64,000 nucleotides of DNA from Palsa-147 sp049279675. GTDB lineage: Bacteria > Acidobacteriota > Terriglobia > Acidiferrales > UBA7541. A program made the translations under genes and the position numbers. Position 1 is the first letter of the stretch. Each line of letters opens with the position of its first letter. The notes under the pieces were generated by a model. It had not been told where the DNA came from. It ran no database searches and saw nothing but the letters and a program-made list of their open reading frames with translations. The stretch covers positions 1 to 64,000 of the forward strand of contig JBAPOP010000059.1 in assembly GCA_049279675.1 (NCBI GenBank), in the 5' to 3' direction. Below are positions 49,520-57,848 of this stretch, piece after piece.

Positions 49520-52279
49520 CTATTGGAGTTGCGCGAGCCGCTCGCCGACCTTTTTTTGCTCGGCCTCGCGTTCGGCGAGAGTGTTCTCGAGATTTCGGAT
49601 GATTTCCGCTGGCGCTTTAATTCGGAAACTATTGTCGGCGAGGCGCGCGCGCTTTGAGTCGATGTCTTTTGCCAGACGATCGGCATCCTTCTTGAGCTTG
49701 TTGATCTCTGTCTGCTTGTCGACACCTTCTCCGTAAGCGATGCGAAGATCGAATTGAGCAGTTGAGCGCATCAAACCGCCCTTCGAATCAAGCCGCCCCG
49801 TCGAAAGATTCAACGCCGAGAGACTCGCGAGCCGCAAAATGGAATCGAGATTTTGCCGAACGAGCCGGACGAATGCGCTATCGGCGCTCGACAAATCCGC
49901 CGCAATCTTCTTCTTCGGGTCGATCTTCAACTCCGCGCGGACGTTCCGTGCAGCACTAATGATTTCCTGCAGTTCCGCCATTTGGCGTTCCGCGTTATCG
50001 TTGAGCCACGCAGGTTTCGCCCTAGGAAAAGCCTGCAACGAAATCGAGCGCTCGCCCTTAGCCTGCGGCAGCCGGTGCCAAAGGTCTTCCGTGATAAACG
50101 GCATAATCGGATGCAGAAGTCGCAGCGCGGCATCGAGCGCGGCGAATAGATTCTTCCACGCGGCGATTGCCGCTTCACGATCTTCGCTCAGCAACTGCGG
50201 TTTAATCCATTCGATGTACCAATCGCAAAAATCGCCCCAGAAAAAGTGATAGACCGTCTGCGCCGCTTCGTGGAAACGAAATTCGTCGAACGCCGCGTTC
50301 ATCTCTTCGGCGACGCGCGCAATGCGCGAAAAAATCCATTGGTCCGCGAGCGCACACGCACCACCGGCAGCCGGCGCATACGGCGCCTTCTCTCGAATTT
50401 CAGGCGTCGCGAGTTCTTTGATGGTCGTGCCAGTCGCCTCGAATTTCTCGAGATTGACGAAGAGAAATCGCGCGGCATTCCATATCTTGTTGGCAAAGGC
50501 GCGCGCCGCCAGGATGCGGTCCTCGCTCATGATGATGTCGGTTCCGGGCGCGGCCATGCTCGAAAGCATGTAGCGCATCGCGTCGGTCCCGTACTGCTTC
50601 GTCATTTCGAGCGGATCGACGCCCGTCCCCTTGGTCTTCGACATCTTCTCGCCGCCGGAGAGCCGAACGAGCGAGTGCAGATACAGCCGCCGGAAGGGAA
50701 TTCGCTGCCCGACGTTCGCGGCACTCGTCAGATGCAGCCCCATCATGATCATCCGCGCATCCCAAAAAAATAGGATGTCGTATCCGCTGATCAGAACACT
50801 TGTTGGATAATAAGTTCGCAGATCATCGGTGTCGTCCGGCCAGCCGAGCGTCGAGAATGGCCACAGCGCGGAGCTGAACCACGTGTCCAGAACGTCCGAA
50901 TCCTGGGTGAGTTTCGATCCGCCGCATTTGGGGCACTTCGTCGGGACACTCGCAGCGCGAGCGTGGCCCTCGACGATCTCCACTTTTGAATCGCGCGCCG
51001 AAACCATCTCCTTGCAATCCGCGCAGTGCCAGATGGGAATCCGATGTCCCCACCAGAGCTGCCGCGAAATACACCAATCGCGGATGTTGTCGAGCCAATT
51101 CAGAAGAATCGTTCGCTGATTGTCAGGAACCACTTCGATCGCCGCGTCGCGGACCACTTTCTCCGCTTCCGCCGCGAGCGGCTTCATCTTGCAGAACCAT
51201 TGCGTTGAAATCCGCGGCTCGACAATGGCCTTGCAGCGATCGCAGGTGCCGACGGCGTGCGCGTGCTCGGTGATTCGCTCGATGAGCGAGAGCTTCTCAA
51301 GATCCTCAAGCACTCGAGCGCGCGCGGCGAATCTCTCGAGTCCAGCATACTTTCCGCCGGCCTCGTTGATGTGCGCGTCGTTCGTCAGGATGTCGATCTC
51401 GGGCAGGTTGTGCCGCTTACCGATTTCAAAGTCGTTCGGATCGTGTGCGGGCGTAATCTTCACGACGCCCGTGCCGAACTCGCGGTCGACATAGGAATCC
51501 GCGATGATCGGGATTTCGCGATCCATCAGCGGCAGCATCACCTTCTTTCCGATGAATTGCTGATACCGTTCGTCGCCCGGATGCACCGCTACGGCCGTAT
51601 CGCCGAGCATCGTCTCCGGCCTCGTGGTAGCGACCACAAGGAACCTGTTCGATCCAACAATCGCATATCGAATTGACCAAATCTGCCCGACGCGCTCGTT
51701 GTGGACCACCTCGAGTTCGCTGATCGCCGTCTGGCACCGCGGGCACCAATTCACCATGTATCGCCCGCGATAGATCAGGCCCTCGTTGTAGAGGCGCAAA
51801 AATGCTTCGAGCACCGCGCGATAAAGCGCCGGCTCAAGCGTGAATCGCTCGCGCGTCCAATCGCATGACGCGCCCAAGCGGATCATCTGTTGCTTGATAA
51901 TGCCGCCGCTCTCCGCCTTCCATTTCCACACGCGCCGTTCGAATTCTTCGCGGCCGAGGTCCTGCCGCTTGATGCCTTCTTTGGCGAGCATCCGCTCGAC
52001 AACGAACTGTGTTGCAATCCCGGCGTGATCCATCCCAGGCAGCCAAAGCGTGCGATCGCCGAGCATCCGCCGCCAGCGCACGACAATATCAATCTGCGTG
52101 TGCTCGAGCATGTGCCCGATGTGAATCGAGCCTGTTACGTTCGGAGGAGGCAGAACGATCGAAAATTTCGGCCCGTCGTGAGAGTTTTCAGCGCGATATA
52201 GATTCTCGTCGATCCAGGCTTTGGCCCAGCGCTCTTCGATTTCCTGCGGCTCGTAAGCCTTTGGTATTTCTCGCGTCAT
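49520..52279 (-). CDS. valS: Valine--tRNA ligase
   Basis: At 919 residues this is a full-length class Ia synthetase. Motifs: PPPNVTGSIHIGHMLEHTQ (HIGH), zinc-binding cysteines in the insert (NWCPRCQTAISE, HCADCKE and CPKCGGSK), editing domain TTRPETMLGDTAVAVHPGD, DVLDTWFSSALWPFSTLGW and GGEKMSKTKGTGVDPLE (KMSKS). The C-terminal coiled coil (KQTEINKLKKDADRLAKDID to the end) is typical of ValRS. It charges tRNA-Val and edits Thr-tRNA. It is probably the original promoter-proximal gene ahead of birA, from which it is now separated by the insertion element. Confidence 0.96.
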   Translation of the reverse strand: MTREIPKAYEPQEIEERWAKAWIDENLYRAENSHDGPKFSIVLPPPNVTGSIHIGHMLEHTQIDIVVRWRRMLGDRTLWLPGMDHAGIATQFVVERMLAKEGIKRQDLGREEFERRVWKWKAESGGIIKQQMIRLGASCDWTRERFTLEPALYRAVLEAFLRLYNEGLIYRGRYMVNWCPRCQTAISELEVVHNERVGQIWSIRYAIVGSNRFLVVATTRPETMLGDTAVAVHPGDERYQQFIGKKVMLPLMDREIPIIADSYVDREFGTGVVKITPAHDPNDFEIGKRHNLPEIDILTNDAHINEAGGKYAGLERFAARARVLEDLEKLSLIERITEHAHAVGTCDRCKAIVEPRISTQWFCKMKPLAAEAEKVVRDAAIEVVPDNQRTILLNWLDNIRDWCISRQLWWGHRIPIWHCADCKEMVSARDSKVEIVEGHARAASVPTKCPKCGGSKLTQDSDVLDTWFSSALWPFSTLGWPDDTDDLRTYYPTSVLISGYDILFFWDARMIMMGLHLTSAANVGQRIPFRRLYLHSLVRLSGGEKMSKTKGTGVDPLEMTKQYGTDAMRYMLSSMAAPGTDIIMSEDRILAARAFANKIWNAARFLFVNLEKFEATGTTIKELATPEIREKAPYAPAAGGACALADQWIFSRIARVAEEMNAAFDEFRFHEAAQTVYHFFWGDFCDWYIEWIKPQLLSEDREAAIAAWKNLFAALDAALRLLHPIMPFITEDLWHRLPQAKGERSISLQAFPRAKPAWLNDNAERQMAELQEIISAARNVRAELKIDPKKKIAADLSSADSAFVRLVRQNLDSILRLASLSALNLSTGRLDSKGGLMRSTAQFDLRIAYGEGVDKQTEINKLKKDADRLAKDIDSKRARLADNSFRIKAPAEIIRNLENTLAEREAEQKKVGERLAQLQ

Positions 52280-52443
52280 CTCGTCTGACGGCCTTTCACC
52301 TTGAAATTTCCTGATGTTTTGGGTGACGCCGGAGCTAGAACCCGCGCACCAACGCGCCGGAATCGTGCGATTAAGGAATCACTATAAGCGGCAGGGTACC
52401 AACTCGTCAAATCGGAGCGAAAACGGTCCCGGCAAGATTCCTC

Positions 52444-52473
52444 TTGACACTTATAGATATCGGCGGATATATA
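52444..52473 (+). promoter_or_regulatory. Promoter of the padR-ADOP operon
   Basis: TTGACA (52444-52449) is a perfect -35 box and TATATA (52468-52473) a good -10 box, spaced by 18 bases. The -10 ends seven bases before the ATG, so transcription would start at or next to the start codon. No Shine-Dalgarno is present. Confidence 0.6.
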
Positions 52474-52475
52474 TA
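52452..52475. promoter_or_regulatory. Near-perfect palindrome, probable PadR operator
   Basis: TATAGATATC (52452-52461) and GATATATATA (52466-52475) form 10-base arms matching at nine of ten positions around a GGCG centre. It covers most of the spacer and all of the -10 box. PadR proteins bind such AT-rich dyads as dimers and commonly repress their own promoter, so this is the likely operator (inference). Confidence 0.65.
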
Positions 52476-52480
52476 TTGGC

Positions 52481-52867
52481 ATGAGCGACGCCAATCTTCA
52501 GCGGTTTCTTCCACTTAAGACTCAATGGTTTCACATCATGGTGTCGCTTGCCGCCGGAGAGCAGCACGGTTACGGCATCATGCAAGACGTCCTGGCTCGC
52601 ACTGCCGGGAAGGTCCGGTTGTGGCCGGCGACGCTCTATGGATCGATCAAGCGGCTAATCGAAGCTGATTTGATTGAGGAGTCCTACGAACGACCCGCGC
52701 CGGAATTGGACGACGCGCGCCGCCGGTATTATCGGCTGACCGCACTCGGCAGGCGCGTTCTGGACGCAGAAGCTGAGCGCTTGCAGGAATTAGTCCGCGC
52801 GATCCAAATGAAGCAACCCTCTTCGAAGCAAAACCGAGTGAAGCAAGACGATATGGTGACGGAATGA
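52481..52867 (+). CDS. PadR family transcriptional regulator of the ADOP operon
   Basis: The 128-residue winged-helix protein has the PadR signature with variations: WFHIMVSLAAGEQHGYGIMQ, VRLWPATLYGSIKRLIEADL, ARRRYYRLTALGRRVLDAEA, and a C-terminal helix with a Lys/Gln-rich tail. The helix-turn-helix spans about 20-75. It shares its final four bases with the permease start (ATGA), so the two are coupled. The palindrome over its own promoter suggests autorepression, lifted by a ligand or stress not visible here. Confidence 0.93.
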   Translation: MSDANLQRFLPLKTQWFHIMVSLAAGEQHGYGIMQDVLARTAGKVRLWPATLYGSIKRLIEADLIEESYERPAPELDDARRRYYRLTALGRRVLDAEAERLQELVRAIQMKQPSSKQNRVKQDDMVTE

Positions 52868-55590
52868 ATATCGCATGGCGCATCTACCGGCGGTTGGCGG
52901 ACGCGTTTCCGCACGAATTCAAATTGGCTTATGGCACCGAGGTGACGCAACTCGGGCAGGACGTCGTGGAAGACATTGCCAAGAAGCATGGCGTCGCAGG
53001 GCTGATTCGATTAATCGCTGACATCGGCATTCGCGTGCCGCTCGAATATTTGAGCGAGATGCGCGGGGATATGCGCTATGCATTGCGTGCGCTGATCAAG
53101 TCGCCCGGATTTGCGCTTGTCGCGATTATTTCGATGGGGCTCGGAATTGGGCTGACGACGAACGTGTACAGCTCGAAGTGGGCGATCCTATATCGCAATC
53201 TGCCGGCTGCGGCGAATGCCCCAAATTTGGTGATGCCGGATAAGCCGGTCTCGTACTACTACGTCGAGCAGTTTCGCGAGCAGAAGAGTCTATTCGCCGG
53301 AGTCGCCGCATTTCAGAGCGGCATCCCGTTCAATGTCACTTTCCAAGGTGGCATCAATTCGATGCCCGAGCGCGTGTATGGGCAGCTTGTATCGCCCGAT
53401 TATTTTTCCGTTCTGGGCGTGCAACCACAACGCGGCAGATTGCTGAGCGCCGCACTTGACCGCGCCGGAGATGCGCCCGCGGTAGTGATCACCGATCGTT
53501 TCTGGCGCAATCGCCTCAATTCTTCTCCCGAGGCCGTCGGTCAAATTCTCCGCTTGAACGGGCAAATCGCGACCATCGTGGGAATCACCCCAAAGGATTT
53601 CAATGGCGCGCTGGCTGTTTTTGCGTCTGAGTTGTTCGTCCCGATCACAGCCTCGGCCTCTCTAGCTCCGGAGCTCGCGAACGATGTTTTGCATCAACGC
53701 AACGCGAGAGAGTTCATGGCGATGATGTGTCTGGCGCCGGGCGTCACGATTGACTCCGCGGAAGCGGCTCTCGACACAATCACACGCAATCTTGACGAGC
53801 AGGATGCGTCGTCTCCGGCGCGGAATGACAAAGGCAGACGCGTAACTCTACTTCCGGCCGGCACCAGAGTACCTATCCCCCGGCAATTACGGCCCGTATT
53901 GTTCGGATTCTTCTTCGCGCTGATGGCGCTGGTGATGACCCTCGCGTGCACCAATCTTGCAAATATGCTGATCGCGCGCGGCGCAAATCGCCGAAAGGAG
54001 TTGGCAATTCGCCTGGCGGTCGGTGCCAGCCGATTTCGATTAATGCGGCAGATGATGGCCGAAGGCGTTTTGCTCTCAATGCTTGGCGGAGTGGCAGGAT
54101 TTGCGCTCGCGTATGGCCTGTCAATATTGAATTCCCGTGTCGTTCCGCCCACTGGGGTTCCTCTCGAAAACGATTTCAGTCTGGATTGGCGCGCAGCCGT
54201 TTTCGCGTTCGGCCTTGCGTTCATCTGCGGCATCGGATTCAGCTTGGCGCCTGCGCTGCAAGCGACGAAGACTGATGTGACCCCGGCACTCAAAGAGGGC
54301 TCGACTATACAATTGCCGGGATACCGGCGCTTTGGCTTGCGCAACTTGCTGATAGTTTCTCAAGTTGCGGGATCGCTCATGCTGCTGCTGATGACGGGAT
54401 TTTTGGTCATAGGAATTAGCAAGCTAAGCAGCGTACAAACCAAATTTAATCCAAACACCATGTATCTTCTGTCGATTGATCCGGTGCGCGATGGTTACTC
54501 GCCGGAAAGAGCTCGAGCATTTTTCGAGAAACTACCCGATCGTCTCAAGATTGCTGGCCCGGTTGGCAGCATCGCTCTTGCGGCTCAAGCTCCCTTCGAA
54601 CTCAAAGACGAAGATGACGCCATCCAATTGACCGTCGACGATTCGGGCGCAACATCGCGAGTGCAGCAATCGGTAATCGAGGAAACCGTCGGCTCGGGCT
54701 ACTTTGCCACGCTCAGCGAACCGATGTTGGCTGGCAGGGAATTCGAGGGACGTGATCAGCGCATCCCGACCGCGATTCAGGCAGATGCACCGAAGAATGC
54801 TTCTTTGCCCGTTGTGACGCGCGCCATCACACCAGCTGTCCTGCCGGCCGTAATGAACGAAACCGCCGCGCAGAAACTTTTCGGAATCGAGAATGCGGTC
54901 GGGAAGCGCGTCCGAGACAGTAACCAGTCTTATGAAGTGATCGGCGTGGTTCGCGATTTGAAGACAGGATTCGGGACAATGCAATCCGTGATGTATCTGC
55001 CGCTGACGTCGCGCGATTTTGCGCGGCCGCCAGCCGGCGGTATCACCATTCTCGCGCGGTCCGATGCAGGAAACGATGCGCTAACCGCGGTTCGAAACGA
55101 GATCGCATCGATCGACCCCAATCTGACCATCTTCAATGTGCGAACGTTCAGCGAATACCTCGATAGCAGCCGGTCCGCTATTCGGCTCGCCGCCCAGACA
55201 TACGGCGGAATTGGTGTGTTCGGCTTGGTGTTGGCCGCAGTAGGACTCGCGGGCGTCACGGCCTACGCGGTTGCTCAAAGGCGCAAGGAGATCGCCATCC
55301 GTACGGCCCTCGGCGCAACTAAGGCTCAGGTACTGCGGCTGGTTCTGCGTGAAGGCGGGGCGCTGGTAGGTGTCGGAACGGTTCTAGGATTTTTGGGGGC
55401 GATGGCACTGGCAAAAATACTTTCAGCGCTGACCAATATTTTCGTGCAGGCCCTCAGCGTAGGCACAAGCAACGCACGATTGTTAATTGGCGCCCCGCTT
55501 CTCCTGGCGGCAGTCGCGATGCTTGCGTGCTACATCCCCGCCCGCCGCTCCGCCCAAATCGATCCGCTGCAAGCTCTCCGCGAGGAATAG
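52864..55590 (+). CDS. ADOP-type ABC transporter permease (MacB/FtsX fold, duplicated)
   Basis: The 908-residue protein has the Acidobacterial duplicated orphan permease layout: an N-terminal prefix (about 1-75: IYRRLADAFPHEFKLAYGTE) leading into DMRYALRALIKSPGF, then two units each made of a MacB periplasmic domain and FtsX helices. FtsX blocks are ACTNLANMLIARGANRRKEL with AIRLAVGASRFRLMRQMMAE, and AYAVAQRRKEIAIRTALGAT with ILRLVLREGGALVGVG-like sequence and YIPARRSAQIDPLQALREE at the end. There is no ATP-binding gene next to it, hence orphan. Such proteins may extrude peptides, toxins or lipids; the substrate is unknown. Confidence 0.93.
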   Translation: MNIAWRIYRRLADAFPHEFKLAYGTEVTQLGQDVVEDIAKKHGVAGLIRLIADIGIRVPLEYLSEMRGDMRYALRALIKSPGFALVAIISMGLGIGLTTNVYSSKWAILYRNLPAAANAPNLVMPDKPVSYYYVEQFREQKSLFAGVAAFQSGIPFNVTFQGGINSMPERVYGQLVSPDYFSVLGVQPQRGRLLSAALDRAGDAPAVVITDRFWRNRLNSSPEAVGQILRLNGQIATIVGITPKDFNGALAVFASELFVPITASASLAPELANDVLHQRNAREFMAMMCLAPGVTIDSAEAALDTITRNLDEQDASSPARNDKGRRVTLLPAGTRVPIPRQLRPVLFGFFFALMALVMTLACTNLANMLIARGANRRKELAIRLAVGASRFRLMRQMMAEGVLLSMLGGVAGFALAYGLSILNSRVVPPTGVPLENDFSLDWRAAVFAFGLAFICGIGFSLAPALQATKTDVTPALKEGSTIQLPGYRRFGLRNLLIVSQVAGSLMLLLMTGFLVIGISKLSSVQTKFNPNTMYLLSIDPVRDGYSPERARAFFEKLPDRLKIAGPVGSIALAAQAPFELKDEDDAIQLTVDDSGATSRVQQSVIEETVGSGYFATLSEPMLAGREFEGRDQRIPTAIQADAPKNASLPVVTRAITPAVLPAVMNETAAQKLFGIENAVGKRVRDSNQSYEVIGVVRDLKTGFGTMQSVMYLPLTSRDFARPPAGGITILARSDAGNDALTAVRNEIASIDPNLTIFNVRTFSEYLDSSRSAIRLAAQTYGGIGVFGLVLAAVGLAGVTAYAVAQRRKEIAIRTALGATKAQVLRLVLREGGALVGVGTVLGFLGAMALAKILSALTNIFVQALSVGTSNARLLIGAPLLLAAVAMLACYIPARRSAQIDPLQALREE

Positions 55591-55601
55591 CTTCTCGTCT
55601 C

Positions 55602-55640
55602 GCCGGCCTGCCTCCGAGTCTCGAAGGGCGTCCGGCCGGC
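55602..55640. repeat. GC-rich inverted repeat between convergent genes
   Basis: GCCGGCC (55602-55608) and GGCCGGC (55634-55640) are perfect complements around 25 bases. They lie 12 bases after the permease stop and 69 before the end of the opposing gene. A terminator role is possible, but there is no T-run. Confidence 0.35.
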
Positions 55641-55708
55641 TCTTCACCTTAAATTCAGGCCTGACTCGCAGCGCGCGTTAAAGTTTCGCGGTTTTCGACA
55701 GTGCGGCT

Positions 55709-57709
55709 TTATTTTTTATCGGCGTCAGGTTTATGCAGCAGATCTTCTACCATCGGGCGAACTAGATTCTTCGACAGAAGTTCTTGCAATTGCGGACCCA
55801 GCTTTTCCAGAACTCTCGCAACAAGTTCGTCCACGCTTGGTGAAGCCGGCGCAGGCGCAACCGAAGCGACAGTTTCAATGGGATCCGCACTGGAGGCCGC
55901 AGGCTCGGGGACGGCCTCGACAGGCAGCATCTGGGAATCAGGCTGGGCGGAGACTGATGAGAACTCCGGCGAAGCAGCATGCTCGGCAATTGGCTGGGCA
56001 GGCAATGGCGCAACCTCGACATGAGGTGCGGCGGCAATTGGCGTCGGCTCCGGCGGCTCCGTTGGCGCCGCCACGGCCTCGACGGCGGGCGCGTCAAATG
56101 AAGCTACCGCGGACGCGGCGACGGGAGCGCTGACAAGTGGAATGCTCCCGATCTCGCGAGCCGCGATTTCAGTTGATTCCAAAATCGCCACCGGCGACGC
56201 AAGTGGCTCCGGCTCTTCCGTTTCCTCGACGCGAGCGACTGATTCAAATTCAGCAGCCGACGTCGCGGACGTTTCGATCGACGGCGACGCTTCAACCCTC
56301 GAGGCCCCAAAAGCCGACGGCTCGACCGGAGCAGCCTCGCTCACTTGCGACGGAGTTTCTACGGCGACACTCTCGGGCGGAAACTGAATCGCTTCGAGCG
56401 TTGACTGCGCCGCGGATTCGGCTGAAGCCGGCGCAAACGCGAAAGATTCGGGTTCAGGAACTTCGACGGCCAGAATCGGCGGCGGCACAACGCCGCGCCA
56501 GGAAAATTCCGGCGCCGCGCCGGGAGCCACAGGCTCGACCACCGGCGCGGCATGAACTTCCGCCTGCGCGTTCTCTACAGCAACGGACGGCGCCGTTTCC
56601 ACTGTTCCCAATTCCACAGGCGCCACGTCGGCGCTCTCGCTCAATTTCCAATCGCGCGGATTTGCAAACGCCGGTTCGATCAGATCTGTAAATCCCTTGG
56701 TCGATTGGAACGATTCTTCAAGCGGCTTTTCCCACGTCGGTGGCGGGGCGGCTTGTTCAACATTCTCAGCGTGGTTCTGATCGGCTGAGGCCTGCTCAAC
56801 CGGAGCTTGCTCAACTGGAGTCTGATCGACTTCGGCTTGCGCCGGTTCGGCGAACGCGCCCTCAAAGGCACGCATGAACGATGCGGACGAAGGCAGTTCG
56901 GGACTAGGCTCTTCGGTCAACACAGGGCTATCCGGCGCATTGCCGGCAGCGAGGGACTCAGTTTCATTACTGCTCTCTGACGCACTCTGTGCCGCCGGTT
57001 CGTCAAAGAGAGCCGCGGAAAAGCTTGGAACTTCGGACGAATTCACTTGATCGCGGCGGCGCCAATCAACGCTCGTTTCCGAGAACCCGGCGTCTTCCTC
57101 AGCAGCAGACTCGATGGTCCCAGTGGAAGCTGCAGCCGCGGGCGTGACCGCGAATTTCGCCGAGTGCCCGGATCCTGCAGGAGCGTCATCATCGTCGAGC
57201 GAGCGGCGTCCCGTGCCGAACGCGTACGCTTCTTCTTCCGGCGTCGGCTCGAGAAATGGCGAAAGCATCGGCGGGGGTGGAGGGGGAGGCGGTTTCGGAA
57301 TTTCGAGCGCGGGAGCTTCCGCCTTAGGCTCAGGCTTTGGCGCCTTCGCCATCACCGAAGTCACCATGGCGATCAACGGATCCGGAGGAACGAATGGTTT
57401 TTTGAGAATTCCATCAGCGCCGACGCGCCGCGCTTCCGCTTCATCCAGCGGATCGAATGCCCCAACCAAAAGAATCACGGGCACTTTCGCGAAGCGGGGA
57501 TCCTTCTTGACGAACTCGCAAACTTCGTAACCGTTGCGCACCGGCATAAACACGTCGGCAAGAACGACGTCCGGATTGATGTCAGGAATCCGGCGGACAG
57601 CGGCTTCGCCGTTGCCGACTGCTATCACTTCGATTCCATGATCCTGAAACGCCAACGCAACCATCTTCTGGATGTTGCTGTTGTCGTCAGCGACGAGAAT
57701 TCGGGGCAC
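55709..57709 (-). CDS. Receiver-domain protein with very long low-complexity tail
   Basis: From GTG at 57709 (GGAG five bases upstream) the 666-residue protein begins with a CheY-like receiver (about 1-120): PRILVADDNSNIQKMVALAF, VVLADVFMPVRNGYEVCEF with the phosphorylatable Asp, VILLVGAF and DGILKKPFVPPDP with the conserved Lys. Then comes a Pro-run (PKPPPPPPPPM), followed by about 450 residues rich in Ala, Pro, Glu, Ser and Val without domain signs, and a final predicted helix SVDELVARVLEKLGPQLQEL with LVRPMVEDLLHK. It probably takes part in phosphorelay signalling or polar localisation. No kinase gene is nearby. The Thr/Ser position after the third strand is Val/Gly, a variation. Confidence 0.8.
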   Translation of the reverse strand: MPRILVADDNSNIQKMVALAFQDHGIEVIAVGNGEAAVRRIPDINPDVVLADVFMPVRNGYEVCEFVKKDPRFAKVPVILLVGAFDPLDEAEARRVGADGILKKPFVPPDPLIAMVTSVMAKAPKPEPKAEAPALEIPKPPPPPPPPMLSPFLEPTPEEEAYAFGTGRRSLDDDDAPAGSGHSAKFAVTPAAAASTGTIESAAEEDAGFSETSVDWRRRDQVNSSEVPSFSAALFDEPAAQSASESSNETESLAAGNAPDSPVLTEEPSPELPSSASFMRAFEGAFAEPAQAEVDQTPVEQAPVEQASADQNHAENVEQAAPPPTWEKPLEESFQSTKGFTDLIEPAFANPRDWKLSESADVAPVELGTVETAPSVAVENAQAEVHAAPVVEPVAPGAAPEFSWRGVVPPPILAVEVPEPESFAFAPASAESAAQSTLEAIQFPPESVAVETPSQVSEAAPVEPSAFGASRVEASPSIETSATSAAEFESVARVEETEEPEPLASPVAILESTEIAAREIGSIPLVSAPVAASAVASFDAPAVEAVAAPTEPPEPTPIAAAPHVEVAPLPAQPIAEHAASPEFSSVSAQPDSQMLPVEAVPEPAASSADPIETVASVAPAPASPSVDELVARVLEKLGPQLQELLSKNLVRPMVEDLLHKPDADKK

Positions 57710-57848
57710 CGAGACTCCGCTCTTTGATGTGTCGAATTGCGACACACCTACGCCGTTCAGTAAACCCCATTCGTAACATTCCACAGGAAGGGAGTCAACG
57801 AGGATGGATGGAGCGGGTGCCGCACCAATCAGTAGTACGTTGCGAGCG

